Assembly (NCBI GenBank): GCA_013397455.1
Contig: VYZB01000076.1
Span: 2,749,468 to 2,813,467, forward strand
DNA: 64,000 bases
From: Crotophaga sulcirostris
Lineage: Eukaryota; Chordata; Aves; Cuculiformes; Crotophagidae
Reading direction: 5' to 3'
In this document: piece by piece, positions 22,887-37,100 of the stretch
How positions within the stretch are numbered: the first letter of the stretch is position 1
How the letters are laid out: every line of letters starts with the position of its first letter
Made by a program: the position numbers and the translations under genes
The notes under the pieces: model-generated
Databases searched by the model: none
Told to the model about the DNA's origin: nothing
Seen by the model: only the letters and a program-made list of their open reading frames with translations

Positions 22887-25800
22887 ACTGAAGTGAGATG
22901 TTGCACTAATTGTACTAAAGTAGCCTAAATTAATCTTTTGGTTTACAATCACACCAAATACACAGGCTAGTCTGAAAAGCACCTGTTCCTGCATTTGTAT
23001 TGTGCAGCGTAGAACGACTGATCTCTGGATTTATTTTGGACATTTCTCACATTCCTGTTCACAAGAAAGGTACAAAAAGAAGTGATAGTTAACCATTTGG
23101 AAGTCTGTGATGTTTTCATAAGAAGATAACAATTTCCCCTTGTTTGCATTAATGTATATTAAGTATTTAGTAAATAGTCTGGAAGGAGACTTTTGAAGAT
23201 TGTCATTACTTAACACCTACCACTTAAGAACTATTCTTAAACTGTTGTAATAGTGTAAGCTAAAGGGACTTCAGATATACTGGCTTTCTTTTTTTCCTTT
23301 CCCTTCCTCTCACCCTATTGAGGTTAGAAAACCTCAAACTCCAGAATCCCTCCAAAAATGCAACTCTGGTAATAATCAGAAAGTAGAATTTCTGACAAAT
23401 GCCATCTGTTGATTTCTTTTTTTTCTCCCCCAAAAGACAAGATTTTGGATACGGCTAGTAAGTACTTTAGCTTCTTCTATTTTGTGATACCAAAATAATC
23501 ACCATGGCAACTCTTTAAGGGCAGTCTTCCAAACAGATTTATTGTGAATGCAAGAACTCAACGGCACTCTCTAGCAAGAAACAAGACGGCATCTATCGCA
23601 GGTTATTTTGCTACAATGCATGAATGATGACTAATAGACATAGGCATGTCTATGTGAACTTTTTCAGTTGTCCCTAATAGTATAACTTGCCATATTTATA
23701 GGTGGTGGAGGATGCAAGAGGGGGAGAGAGGGAGAAGAGATCAGTGCTAAGCTTACACATCTCGTTGTAATTGCCTTTCTGAATACATTTTATGCAGCCC
23801 CTGATGGCTGTAAGACAAGAATACCAGAGAAACAGCACAAATACTAGAACAATGATGCACTAGACTAGAAAGAGCTTAGCTTTCTTTTGAGATAATTAAT
23901 GAAGCTTTTGGCATATCAGTTTTCTCTTTTCCTTTCTTTCTTATTTCTTCCTAGCAAAACAATGAAAGTAAGGGAGACTGCCAAAACTGTCCTTTGTCAT
24001 ACTGGAAAGGAAGGGGGAAAGAAACAAAAAAAGAAAAATAAAAAGAAAAGCCTCTCTTGCATGGTTGTGAGGAAGACAGACCAGAACATATGCTAAATTA
24101 TTAATCCTGAACATTCATGCTAGTATTTTCCAGGTAGCTCCTTTTTGGCTCAGATATTGGTCAGAGTTAGCAGATACAATTTGTACATAAACCAGAATTT
24201 TGGAAACCAGCCAGCATTGCTGTGTTATGTGGTTGTGTAAGAGGTTATATATGGTTCTTGCTTTGCATTTGGCAAATGGTTCTCACTTAAACATTCATTT
24301 AGTGTGATTACTTATGTGAACCATATAAGGCTATTCCTTGGAGCTGCAAAATTAACTTGTTAAAGTTAATGCCAAAAGCTAATTTAGGCTCTATTTAGGA
24401 ATTTATAGCATTTATTTACCATGCCATTTGAATAAGGCAACTTTGCTGACAACTCTTAACCGGCCACAACTTTTATACCATGCAGCATCTCATCTAACAC
24501 TCACAAACATTTATTTTTCTGTTATGCACTGTCATCCAATTCTTCTCAATGCAAAATAAGAAGATAAGAAACCCTGTAAAGAAGCAGAAGCATGCTGAAC
24601 CTCATGAAAATTGTCCTCTGCATGAATGAGGGGAGGACTTGGAGTTTTGAGAAGTTTTGCTTTAATTGAATTGAGCATTGAAAGAAATGAGAAGGATATT
24701 CCCCACCCTCACCTCTGATTTAGGAAGATTAGGGACACAAAACAGGGACGTTTTTTCTACTTTTTGTCAATTCAACTAAAGGTGAATTTAAAAAATACTG
24801 AAGGATCCCCTGTGTGCAGCGTCATGCTTGAAGATAATGCCCTGAGGACATTACTTAATGTATATCTGTGTTCTGCAGCAAGTGCACTTCCTCAGGTGTA
24901 AAATATCCCACAGGTTTTGTTTGTGGATTTTCTCAGCCACAACTATATTGCAAACTATTTATGAAGTGAAACACGAGGTAAAGCAGATATACTGAAGTGA
25001 AGTAAGTTCTGCAGTCACCAGAAACTTGTGAGATTTCCTTGCAAGTAGGAAGTGCAGAGAGACAGAGGAAAGCATTGATGTCACTTTCTTTTCAGTCAAC
25101 TCAGAAGCTGGCTCACTGGCTTATGTTCAGTCAAATGAGTGCAAGCAAATCCAGGAGAGCTCCCTCCAGCCAGGTTACTGTACTCCTTATTTGTCTCAGA
25201 GTGACTGAGATCAAAATCTGTCCTGTCGTCTCTTTTTACATCTCATTTTCTATGCAACCATCCTTTGTGCAGAAAGCTCCCTGTGTTGCTCTTTGGTGCT
25301 AGTTTCAGCTTTCTCCTCAATCCAAGCTCTTTTTCTCTTTAGCACTGTAATAATTCACGAGTGCTCCTTCCTTTGTCCATTTTTTAAACAAGAAAAGTAA
25401 TGAGGGGAAAAGTTAATTTATGTCTCATTGTAGATACTAATTGCAGAATGCGTTGTCTTTCTTTTCTCCCTTTTCTCCCCTTTGCTGACGCACATACTCT
25501 ATAATAAGCTCTGTTACTTGGAGCCTGTGAGCCTCTATAGTAAGCTGAAACTGCTACTATATTTACTCACTTTCCACATTTAGACAAAGGCTATTTTTAA
25601 CCAGAGTTCTATTTGCGGGGGCTGCCAACGTCACTTAATGTTCACATGCATCTTGGGCATCATATGCTTGTTATTTTTATTTACTGTGCCTGTGCCAGGT
25701 CTGCTGTTTTATGGGAAGAAAGAATGAGAATGCTTCTTCAGGCCAGTTCTTGAAAGCTCTTTTGTACAACAGCAGATCTGCAGATAAGCAAAGAAAAAGC

Positions 25801-27928
25801 AACTCAGCAGTAGATTTGGCAAAAGTGCTTTTTAATGGCTGGCATCTTTTATCGAGTGGTGTAGTTGCAAAGCTGTGTTCTTAGTCCCACTGCATTTGTT
25901 AAAGATGAAGATGTTTCAGAGGTATGTTAATTATTCTTGCATCTCCTGGAGGAGACATGAGTTCTTGCTGTGGGATGAGGGACGCAGGGATCAGGAAATT
26001 ATTCCGATTCCAATACTGCTACCAGGTAGTTTAAATAGACGATGTGTAAATAATAAGTGCTTTTCTCATTCCTCTTGTTAGTAGGTGCATGCCTGGAAAC
26101 TTGAATGTAACAGATGTTATTTTCAGATAATGAGTTTGGATTTTCAGTGTAAGAGTCCCCCGAAAATGCTGGAAAATACTGTGCTGCAAGTCATAAATCA
26201 AGTCTGTAAGTTGGGACCCCTATTTAGCATTTTCTGTATGGGTTTCCCTGCATTGCTCTAGTGACCTCAACTTGACCTAAGGGAATTGCCCTTTATAGAG
26301 GTTAGAAACACTTCATGCAGCATGCTGACTCAGGCCGCCTGATTCATTTGTTATTGCCATCATCATATGCCCAGAGTTTCGAGATATCCACATGCTTTTG
26401 TAGGGAAAAGGTTATTCCCTGCACACATAGTAACATCTTTATTTGCACCAAAGAGTGAATTCCTAGAAAGGAGTGACATTGCAGAGCAACCATTTAATGC
26501 TTCCCTGTCAACGTACTTAACTGGAAAGTTTTAGCAGGAAGCTAAGTTAAGGAATAAAGCTGAAATGGAACCTCCTAGAAGAGAATTTTGTTTAAGTTTG
26601 AAATGTTTTGGAAAGCTTACAGAGTTTTTTTAATCTCTCTCTGTACTTCCTACTCTTAACGCTAATTCCCTTTTCAGACTGATTTCGACATGAGACTGAA
26701 TAAGCTTCACACAAGTCAAAATATCTATATGCTGATCACAACAGAACAAAGTCTTTTACATTTTCCTGTTACTAATTTTGCCAGTGCTGTTTCTTTCTCC
26801 ACTACAGTGAATGCCTTAATTTTCTTAAAAAAACGCCCTCCTGGTCATCTGTAAAGTGAGGTCTGGGTTTTCTAATAAAAATTGCTGTTTTCACATATGG
26901 GCTTCTATAGCTAGGCAGCAAAATTTTTGCTAAGTCGTGGACAGGTGTTGAGAGAGTCAGTGAGAACTGGAAATGCGTAATGTTCTGTAGGTTAATTCAT
27001 TTATTTAGACACCAAAATATGAAAGAATCTACATGTTTGTCTTTCGACATTTTTATTAAAAACATGTCCTTCTGATGATATTACTCTGTGTGGGATCCTT
27101 TCCATGTGGAATCATTGTTTCTACCACTATCTGATGCATATTTTTGATGGTTTAGAAACTGCAACCTGAAAGTAAAAACCAGGGAAGGGGAAGCGTGTCT
27201 GACAAAACCCATAAATGTGTACTTTTGATTATAAACTGTGTTATAAAAAGCCTTGTCTTTCCCAGTCCCCCTCAGTTCCTGCTAGGCCTTAGATTCACCA
27301 TTAGAGAACAAAATGCACTCAAGACTTAAGGGTCACTCTGGGCCAGCACAGTGTGTAATATCTGTGTGATTCCCTTGCTCTGGGCATGGTTCACACTGGT
27401 GAGGCACAGTAGCAAGGCTAAGTACTGATGTTACTTATTTAGCTCAGAAATCACAATTTAATTTCTTGTTATAACTCCTGGTCTTTTGATAGGAGCGTTA
27501 ACTTCAGACTTTCTGTCCCGTGTGTAACGTCTCTGATATCCACTGCCACATGACAGCTAAAATTGTACAAGAAAGAACATATATAAACATCCTTTTGGAG
27601 ACAGAACCTGCCGTCCCTTTGTCATGCCACAAGCATGTGATGTGCACATGGCTCACCAATGACACACAGCCAATAGCCATACGTATCAGGAGAAGTGAGC
27701 TCATCTATATTTTCAAGGTAAATCCATCCGTTACCTTATACTGATAAGGAACGAGTATATCAAAATCATGGGTCATTAACAGAGCCAATTTTGTGTGGTG
27801 TCACAAATTACAAGCAGTCATAACTGAGCTTCAGCTGCACTGGCATAATTTTCAGCTGTCTCCTACAAAGGTACTTTCTCCAACATTTTTACTGCAGTGT
27901 CCAGGTATGCTTTTGTAATGTATGCAAA
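22887..27928. other. Non-coding DNA, no gene recognised
   Basis: No recognisable gene or transposon. An A-rich low-complexity patch lies at about 24010-24050. The segment 24240-24480 is AT-rich, repeat-free and rich in CTATTTA/TTTATAG-like motifs, so it is a possible conserved element. Open frames are under 90 codons. Confidence 0.45.
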
Positions 27929-27984
27929 ATGTATATGAATGCTTATATGTATATAAGCATTTATATATATGTATATGAATGCTT
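27929..27984. repeat. AT-rich direct repeat enclosing a hairpin
   Basis: A 16-bp unit (ATGTATATGAATGCTT) occurs at 27929-27944 and again at 27969-27984. Between and overlapping them, 27938-27961 forms an inverted repeat with 11-bp arms (AATGCTTATAT and its complement) around a 2-base centre. It looks like local AT microsatellite evolution. Confidence 0.8.
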
Positions 27985-30981
27985 CATTCTTTGTCTGTTC
28001 TCCACAAGGAGAAGGATGAGCATGATGGAGGCTGTAGGGTTCAGGAAGCTTCAGCAATGTCCTCTCACTACTCCGTCCAATACAATTTTCTATCTCTTTC
28101 CAGCAAACAGCAGTAAATTTTGTAATTTATAGTAGTACTAGACCTGCTCTGTGGCCACAAATGGCAGGCAGGTTCCTAAAAGATAAAATAGAGTCATAAG
28201 AGAGATTATGCAGCCTACTGCCAGTATATCTGATTTTCTACACTATCAAATATTTGCACTAGACTGTGGCAGGAGGAGAGTTATCAAAAGCAAAGAGAAC
28301 CTTTTTCATCTGAAGAGCTACTGTGGAGGGGAGGAAAAGGGTTAAGTGTTACAAAAGCTTAAGCTGACAGCCAGCCCTTGTGCTCTGCTGCTTCCCAGAG
28401 GTTTCCCTTTGATGGAAAGTATTTCAGTGACACAAGACACTAGCAGCTGAGGTAATAGGCTTCTGCAGCAGAAACCTTGTGCTTCCTGGTTAAAGTCAAT
28501 GAGCGAGACAGTCCTGGGAATAGCGGTGTCCAGCTTCTGCCATCCTCGTGCGTTGCTTGTGCACGAGAGCAGGAGGGGCAAAGGGGACTGCACCAGGAAA
28601 TGCACGAGATCAGGATAAATTGAAATTATTTACCTCTTGCTACACTAAAAAGCCTTTCTGAGGCATGATGAGCAGTCCCAGACATTGCTATGCTATTCAT
28701 TATGGAGAGCAGCACCAGGACAATGCTTATGGATCACTGCAATCAAACTTGAGCCTTCAGAGTAGATGTTATGCTGCCTTTCTCCTCTTCCCATCGATTC
28801 TTCAATGCACTAAATCTATATATGAGTATATTGTGGTTTAATGCATGAGTTGTCAGTGACGATACTCAAAACCTGTACCAGCAGTCCCGCTTCATGCGAC
28901 TGATCAAATCTGTCACCTTGTCAACAACATCCTTTGTTCTAAAAGGCGTCTTACATGCTAACTCTTAATATGAAATGATATCTATGATAGTTTGTACTGT
29001 TCAAAACTTTCATTATGGCTGAGCAGAGTGCACCGAGGCCCAGACCCCCCAGAATGAGCCATAGACCTGAAAGCAGATAGATGCTAAATGTTTTGTAAGT
29101 TGTAAGCCTCTGCTATTTAAGCAATGTAAGAAATGTTGCTGGTAGTACAGAAATATTTATACACACAGTTCACCCTTGGTCATCTGGTATATCTGGATAC
29201 ACAGAGGATTTGGGATGGTGTTTAGGAGATGTAGGACATTTTCCCCCCCCAGATAATCTCTTATTAACTAAAAGGAAATAAACAAATTAATGTCTTTTGA
29301 TAACAAAATAGGAGATGAAATTATTGGTGGATGCACCGACAGACTGGAAATGTTTGGTAGATAATCCATAGTCACCAAAATTCCTGGAATTTCTGAAAGT
29401 TGGAGAACCAGCTTTTCATTTTTCTATTCAATTCCAGTGTTTAGTGGCTTTGAGGAAGCACTGCAGTCCAAGCATGTGAATTCAGAAGCCATGTCACTCA
29501 GAGAGGCGAACCAGTGCTTTTTCAGTTGTTACTGCACCATAGTACTTGTAGCAGCACTTGCAGGAGATACAACAGGGGAAAAACATTATTTTTAAAAAGA
29601 CATTCTCCGTTTATTTCAAGTAGTCTGTTTCAGAGGTTTCAGAGATGGGTTTTAAGTAGAGATGGCCTTGTTTAAAATATATCCAGATTTCACATATCAC
29701 AGAAATGAAAGTGGTTTGGACCTGAAGTTAGCATATTCTAAAGAAGGAGACTATTTGGACTGTTTGGATTTGGACATAGTTTGGAATATGCATGAATATC
29801 TGGATCTATGCTTATAGGCAGGGTAAGGCAGCATGAGCTGCCTGGAAGGAAGTCGTGAATCAGGCTCTTCGTTTCCAGGCATTTCCAGGCATTGCTTTTC
29901 TTCAGAGAGAGCGCGAGCAAATTGGCAATCAGCCCTCAGTCTTCATTCAAACCAAATTCCAGTTGCAATATTGCCAACTCTAAGTGTTAAAAATCAGGAG
30001 ATTTAAAAAAAAATGTTATGTATTTCTGTTTGCCGTCTGGTGTTTAAGACTTAATATGGGTTATGTTTTTAGGCTTTTCTCTGCAACCAGAATAGATAGC
30101 AACTCTGGGGGTAAAAGGTTGAGGGCAAAATAAGATTCTTACAAAGCATTTGCCTCCAAAAGTAGCATTTGAACTGAAATCCCAGATATTAGGAGATCCG
30201 CTCTATAAAATCCAGTGAGTCTGAACACATCACTGTATAAGCTTGTGAGAATTTTGTTTAATAAGAGTTATTTAAGAACTCCAATAAGAATTTTGTTATA
30301 TTCCATGCTGCTGAACATGCCCTCAACAAGAGTAAAAAATTCATTTTCAAGAATTAGAAGCTTCACAAAAAGCTCTTATTTTTTGAACTGGCTTCTATAG
30401 AGATCTGTCAAACAATATACTGGATTTTGGTGTTCCTGATATATGAGGTTCCCTGGATACCACATGGCTGTCCCCTAGAATGGGCAATAGCATTGAAACA
30501 AGCAAGGATAAATGAGGACATTTGTTATAGCCTGTGAATCCATCCAGCCCAAATCTCCTGATACGTAAACAACACCAGATTCAAACATCTTGTCACATCT
30601 GCTTCGTACACCAAACAGCTGGGTGCACAGATGCTTTGGTCTACTAGAGCATCTTAGGCTGAGTGCATTCTTCTGTATGCTTAGTTATTTGTTTTAATTG
30701 GTTTTGATGATTTGACTTAATTTGCTTCTGGTCTTGCTGGAATACAGGTAATTTTGTGGCCAATTGTGGCAGCTGCCACAAGCACATGAGAGGCAACATC
30801 GGTAACATAAAACAACTGGGTGAGAGATCACCATGAGCAGGCATTGAACTTAAGGACACTGACTTAAGAAGCAGGAATGTTGCTTTCGGAGCTAGAAAAG
30901 ACACACCCACATCTTCTAAGAAAGGATGTGAAAGTTAAACAGCTAAATAATTTATCTTTCTGTATAAACTATGTACAGGCT

Positions 30982-31014
30982 TACATATATATACACAATT
31001 ACATATATATATAT
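30982..31014. repeat. TA-rich dinucleotide repeat
   Basis: Two short (AT)n blocks, ACATATATATAC and ACATATATATATATTC, are separated by ACAATT. This is a degenerate microsatellite. Confidence 0.8.
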
Positions 31015-31088
31015 TCATAATGAATGACAGAGCATGTTGTTGATTTCTTCCTGCCCTTCTTCCCTAAACCCATTCGGTCCTGTTATTG

Positions 31089-31120
31089 TATCATATATCA
31101 TATCATATCAGTCATATCAT
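31089..31120. repeat. Short ATATC/TATCA pentamer repeat
   Basis: About six imperfect TATCA-type units run in tandem, with one interruption (AGTC). This is a minor microsatellite. Confidence 0.75.
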
Positions 31121-34100
31121 AATTTACTTTTAAAGCTGTTCAAAGGCAGGATTAGGTCTCTCTCATCCACACAGCAAAACAGCCAGCATGCCTGTAAGGA
31201 CTGTAAATAATATGCAACATTTCTTCTGAAAGGGGATACGCCCAGCAGTTCAGCGATTCCCCACACCACTCAGTCTTCTCATGATCCATTTTGACTAATG
31301 GGGAAGGGCCCTTTTGCAAACGGCTTCTCCCTGAGCCCCTGGCATGTGTGTCAGAGCTCCCAGTGGAAGTATTGAACCAGTCCAATGTTCCCCAGCTAAC
31401 AAAAGGAGAAACAATCACAGACCAAGATGGTCTGGCTTCTGACCAAATTTAATTAATCAAGTTCTACCAAGCATCACATATTTACCTCTAAAAAGAAAAA
31501 TTCTGTTCATATTAAATGAAAAATCTTCTGAGGAAATGAATCTTCAAATATCCACCAGAACCTAATCCCTGTTTCTCACAGCTTAGGACAACATCCCTTA
31601 ACTGCCACAGGCGGTGAGCTGCACAGGCTGCCCCTCAGAGCATGCTTCCAGATGGCCTTCCCTTTGGGCCCTCTCTATGCAGACTGCCTGTTGCACCCAG
31701 CTCAGGAGGCCAGGGTCTTCCCTGTCCTCTCCTTTCATCCCATCTTTGTTCTCAGCATCCCTTTGGGAAATTTCATCTGAGGAGGTACCACACAAGCCTA
31801 TACAGAAATTACTCAGCTGGCACAGACACTTGTAAGTTTTTTTTTGCAAGCTCTGGAAGCATATGAACACTTCTTTGCTCCTTTGACATGTTTATTTTAA
31901 AATCTACAAAACAAAGAGGAGAGGGATAATGCCAATAGGGGAGGAATTTTCCCAAACTAGTGGAGAGTGCTTTGTCTCTGTTGCTAGCAAACAGGCAGGA
32001 GGGAATCCTGTCCTCAGTGTCACCAGCAGGAGTTGGCTCACCTCTAGTCATTCTATATGGATCATGACATTTGCTAAGTCAGACTTCTCTGTTCTGCCTC
32101 TGATCACTTTCCACGAGGCACCAAATTACTCCTCTCTCCTGGGAACACCGCATTGTCACCCATTGTGTTCTACAGTGATACTGCGTCACAAGTCATGTAA
32201 GACTAATTAAAATTGCTCCACCTTTACTGACCCTTGAGGAATCAGATATCATTTCTCCTCCCTATGCCTTGATGTGATAGGGAATTTACACCTTCTGAGT
32301 CCAGCACAGCTACCCAACAATCTTTGAAGTTACCTGCAGTTCTTTATAAACTTTGGGATCTTTGTCACATACAACTGAGATTTACTTTGACTAAATTTTA
32401 CATTAAACTCCTTTTCTTGATCTCTGACCCAAAGCATGGGAAAAAAATTAGTCTTGTTTCATTCAGTGCCCAAGTAAAATGAGCATAATGTTGTCCCTTG
32501 ATGTTAATGGCTGAATGCTTTTTTTTTGAACATCAAACAGTACAACCCCTTAATTGTTGAGCTCACCATGTTACAGGAGCTTGTACTATGCCATCAAATT
32601 AGAAAAGTTGATAAACATTTTTGCCTTAGGTAAATAATTTGCAACAAGAAATGTATTCCGTGAATGTAGTTTATTTTCTGCCCAAGGAATATCTCTGGGA
32701 ATATTTCTGTTTCCTGGAGATGGTTGCAATAAAAGCTAAAATTAACAAAATAGGCATTACTATAGGCATTGCCAATAATCTTCCAGGAAATGAATTAAAA
32801 AAGCCAACCTCTGCATATTTGTGCATGTAAGATCATAGCTTTCCTTCCTTCCATTGCTCAGGGTAGTTATCCTCCATCACCTGAATAATCATGCAAATCA
32901 AACAGGAGCCTTGCAAGAAAGCTAGTAAAGTGTCTTGAATCTGTTCAGACACTGTATGCTTTTCTTTATCCTTAGAAAGGCAGTATTTTGTGAGGCTGGG
33001 ATTGTGTTAAATGGCAAAATTTCTACTTCACAGGGGTTTGAGTGCCAAATAAAGGTAATGCACAAGTACAAATGTTTGCTATTTCCTGCTGTGGAAAGAA
33101 GATGACTACATTTGCAGTGCTGGAGGTTCAGATGGGAATGGCAGAGAACGTATGGTTGATATTATATATTATCATTTCATGTCAAGGATTTGGAATGCCA
33201 TTTCATGGGCGATGGGGTGGGCAGGAGGGTGAAGATAGAAGAGTGTTAATAAACAACCTTATTGCTTCCTGCTACTCATAATTTGTTTGCTTTTTTTTAC
33301 AGAAGAAATCCTCTTCGTACCTTATGTCAATCATAGCTGAGAATATGAACTCTTTTTCATGTGAATAAATGAATGTGAATGTATGTGAATAAAGTAACAT
33401 GCCATTTCCTATCTGGAAATTATGCATACAGTTCATATGGTGAAAATCCATTTTCTCCTTAAGCCCACACTGGTGTTTCAAATGCTGATGTTCTTGTAGA
33501 AACAAGGAAAAAATTGCTAGTTGGAGATGGCTTAAAGGAAAACAGTCAAGATTTGTAAGACCATCATTTGGATTGAGTGAAGTCCTTTCCCTTTTTCCTC
33601 CTTAGTTGTATTCAAACAGCCTGTCAGTTTTTAGCCTTCTTTCGAAAGTAACAGTCAACAGTCAGAGCTCTGCCATGCCCAGGGACCAGCAGCTCTGTGC
33701 CGTCTGTTGGCCGGGACAGAAACAAACCTGGGGCTGGTATAAGTGTGAAAATTCTCAGTAGGGAAGCAGCTGTGTTTTGATCCTCCCAGAGCATCTTGGA
33801 AACTAGCAAGGGGAATGATAATTATGAAGACGATATTATAATATTCATATTTAAATATATAGGTTTTATAGTTGCTCCCTGCTCAATATGTATTTGCTTA
33901 GGCACAAAAGATCACAGGTAGCAGCTTCGTATGCTTTGCCCTGTGCCACAGCATATACGTGAATCACATGGATTTTACGTGAACATAGCTGTGACAAATA
34001 AACGTCCAGAACAGGGTCTGGGGAAAGTTGGCTTCCCCGTTCCTTGGTAAGTGCCACCATTTCTGATGCTATAGAGCACCTTGGAGCCTGCTACTACATC

Positions 34101-37100
34101 GAGGGTTGTTCTGACCATAACTGTAAACCTCAACATATTTGCAAAAGGTAAAAAATCTATCCTATGCCCGCAGACAATGCTGTATTGGGATAACTGGGTT
34201 ATAAGTAGTAAGGAGAAGGGAAATTGCACTGATCACCAGCAGGGAAGAGAGGACATTTGGGGGCACTGTAGAATACTGAATCAGATGTTAGATATCCAGT
34301 TTATTTTATAAAGTTTCCAGGCCCAGTCCTTTGGAAAGACAGTGAGGTTCACATTTGCCTGTTGAAATACATGAATTGGAAGCGTGCATACGAGTTGCAG
34401 TTCATATCTCTAGAAACAACACATAACATGTGGACAACATTTTCACAGGCCATGAGTAAACGTGTAGTACAACCTACTTTGGATGGGATAGGAAAGAAAT
34501 GTGATCAAGAAGGGCTGACGCACTGAGCTTCACTAACTATCAAGGAAACATTTTGTATCGTACCACTCAACAGATCTATGGCTACTTACACAAGTAGATC
34601 TTTTTTGGTATATCTTTCAGCTTGATTTTTCTTTTTTTCCCTTGGGATTTTACAGTATGTTAGTATTTGGTGCTTGAATTTTTACACCTGCTGTTTGTAC
34701 GCAGAATATTACATAATAATCCTAAATGTGTCTGACTTTAAAAGTTTGTGCTGCCATTAAGCTATTTTCCTTTCTTTTTGTGAGAGACGGACAATTAAAA
34801 ACATTCCCACTATTTGTAAATTCTCCTTGTGAGGAACACAGCAGATTGCCTGGATCTTCTGCTTGTTGTTCTGGCTTCAGTTTCAGAACTGAATGCACTC
34901 CTTCTGCTCCGTCTGTTTGAGTTTTGACAATGCAAAGGATGAAGCTGGAGGAAGTCCCATATATAAGCGAGGTTTATGCTTCTGCTTTATCTCATTTTTA
35001 ATTGAATTTTGATTGGATTCTGCTTGCTTTTATGTAATTTGGTGCAGAAGGATACAGAGGTTTTGTAGTACACGTTTTGCATCTGTGAGTTCTCTCTAGT
35101 CACAAAATGATAATATATAATGGACGTTATATTTATGCAAGTCTGATGTTTTCGACTACTGTCCTTTTCCTGCAAAATAAGTTATTTTGCACACATTCAG
35201 TTGCTAAAATATATATAGAAGGATTTAAAACTTCACTATTGAATGCATTAGCATACATTTTTTTCCTCTTAATTAACTGCATGTTAATTATGCATCAAGT
35301 AGAATACAAACCAGTGTCTTTCCTTCAGCTGATTATGCAGTGTGCTTTTGTAATATGAACTCTTTTTCTTGGACAAAGGAACAAGTCCTCAGTTGGTTGA
35401 TATATGTAGGTGTTTCCATTCACTGCAATGTCTCACTAAAAGCCTTTTCTTTCAGTTAGATTTTCTTTACAAACTTATCACTTGATTCTGTCTTCTTAGC
35501 CTGGCTTTGTCTTGTAGATTAAAATTCAGCATTCTTGAGGTCCATTTTATTTTGCAAGAGTACTATGCCAATAATCCCAATGCTGTAGTAAGTTCTTTTA
35601 TTATCAAAAGTTGTTCCTGTAAGCAAGCCCATCAACATATCCATGCTAACTTGCCTATATGGTATCTTAATGAAATGTTATACAGATGAATTTACACAAT
35701 ATGGGACTGTTTAATGAGCCTTCTAGTTATTAAATAAATATCAATAGCATTCCTTTATAGCTTCATATATGTAAAGTATTTTTTGTAAAATATTCTGCAG
35801 TCAATTACAGATGAGGTGAGGAACACAAATGATCGGTCTGAAGTATGATTCTAAGTTTGCTTGTATAGCCCAGTTACACATTTCTGTCTCTATTATGAAA
35901 CCAACAAACTTTTATTAGCAAACAACTTTAATTGCTAAGAGCTGGTTCAAAGAACATATGTCATTATACACTCTTTTTATAAACAAAACAGGCAAATGTA
36001 GAAAACTTTATAAGCTCATCTTGCAGCTTCTCTAAGTGTATAGCTTAGCAGTTTGCAGGATTGAATACTAAAAAAGAAATTAAAAATTCAATTAGAGCAC
36101 AGCATTACAAGATCATTAGAAATCAAGCTGTTGTATTGTGTTAACAGAAAAGTTCTGCTGCTTTGGGATATTGTAACAGAGGGCACTCCGTGTCTGCTTC
36201 TGGGACTGGGTGGACTACATGGGTGGACCTGTGAATAAGAAGACAGCTGTCTGCTTGGGAAATTCAGAATGTTTGCTCTGCTGGAAATACACAAGCCTAA
36301 AATTTGTGATGTGCAGTGTAAATTCATACCATATAATTCATCCATACCATTTATAAGAACTACTAATAAAAAGCCTTGCAAAGACTCTACAAAACCATGT
36401 CAGCTTATCAAATTGTGACCGAAAATGATGATCTTGTCAAAAAATAGCAGTGCAAGAAAACAAAGTTCACTGTAGAATCTTGGCTTCAAGTGGAAAAAGG
36501 GGAAGGATCCTTCTCCCCACATCTGAACCATGGAAAATCAGATATCTGACTCAAAGCAGAATTTGAACCAGCCAATGGAAATGGAGAGGTTGCCTGTAGA
36601 ACAGTGACGTGACTTGCCCTGCCCATGTAGAAGTGGTCCATGGAAGATGGGTCACCCCACAGTGCTGCTGCTTGGTCCTTGGCAGCTGCAGAGGGGGCCT
36701 AGGCTGCTGGCTTTGGTGCAATGCCAAGCTTTCCCATGGCTAACCTGCAGGGAGATTCACCCATCCTTGGACCCGAGACTGCCATGGCAACTGCCTCTTC
36801 CAGAAATAGTTACACTAAGTTGTAAATCTTTAATATCAGGTCTTGGACATCCTCAGGAAGGGTATAAATTGTCAGCGAGAGATTTTTTCTTTGCATACTA
36901 GTGTTTTAGTCTGTTGTCATCTGTGTTACAGGTGGAAGAGTTTGTTCACAGGATGTGTGCTGTCTATGCCAGTCATAGCTCTGGGCAGTTTTCTCCTCTA
37001 CAGCCCAGATTATGTCCCTGTACCAGTTTCTGAACAGTTGCATTATGGACCAAAAGGAACAGTATGCCAAGCCCTTTGGCATAGTCCTGCTGACAAAGTT

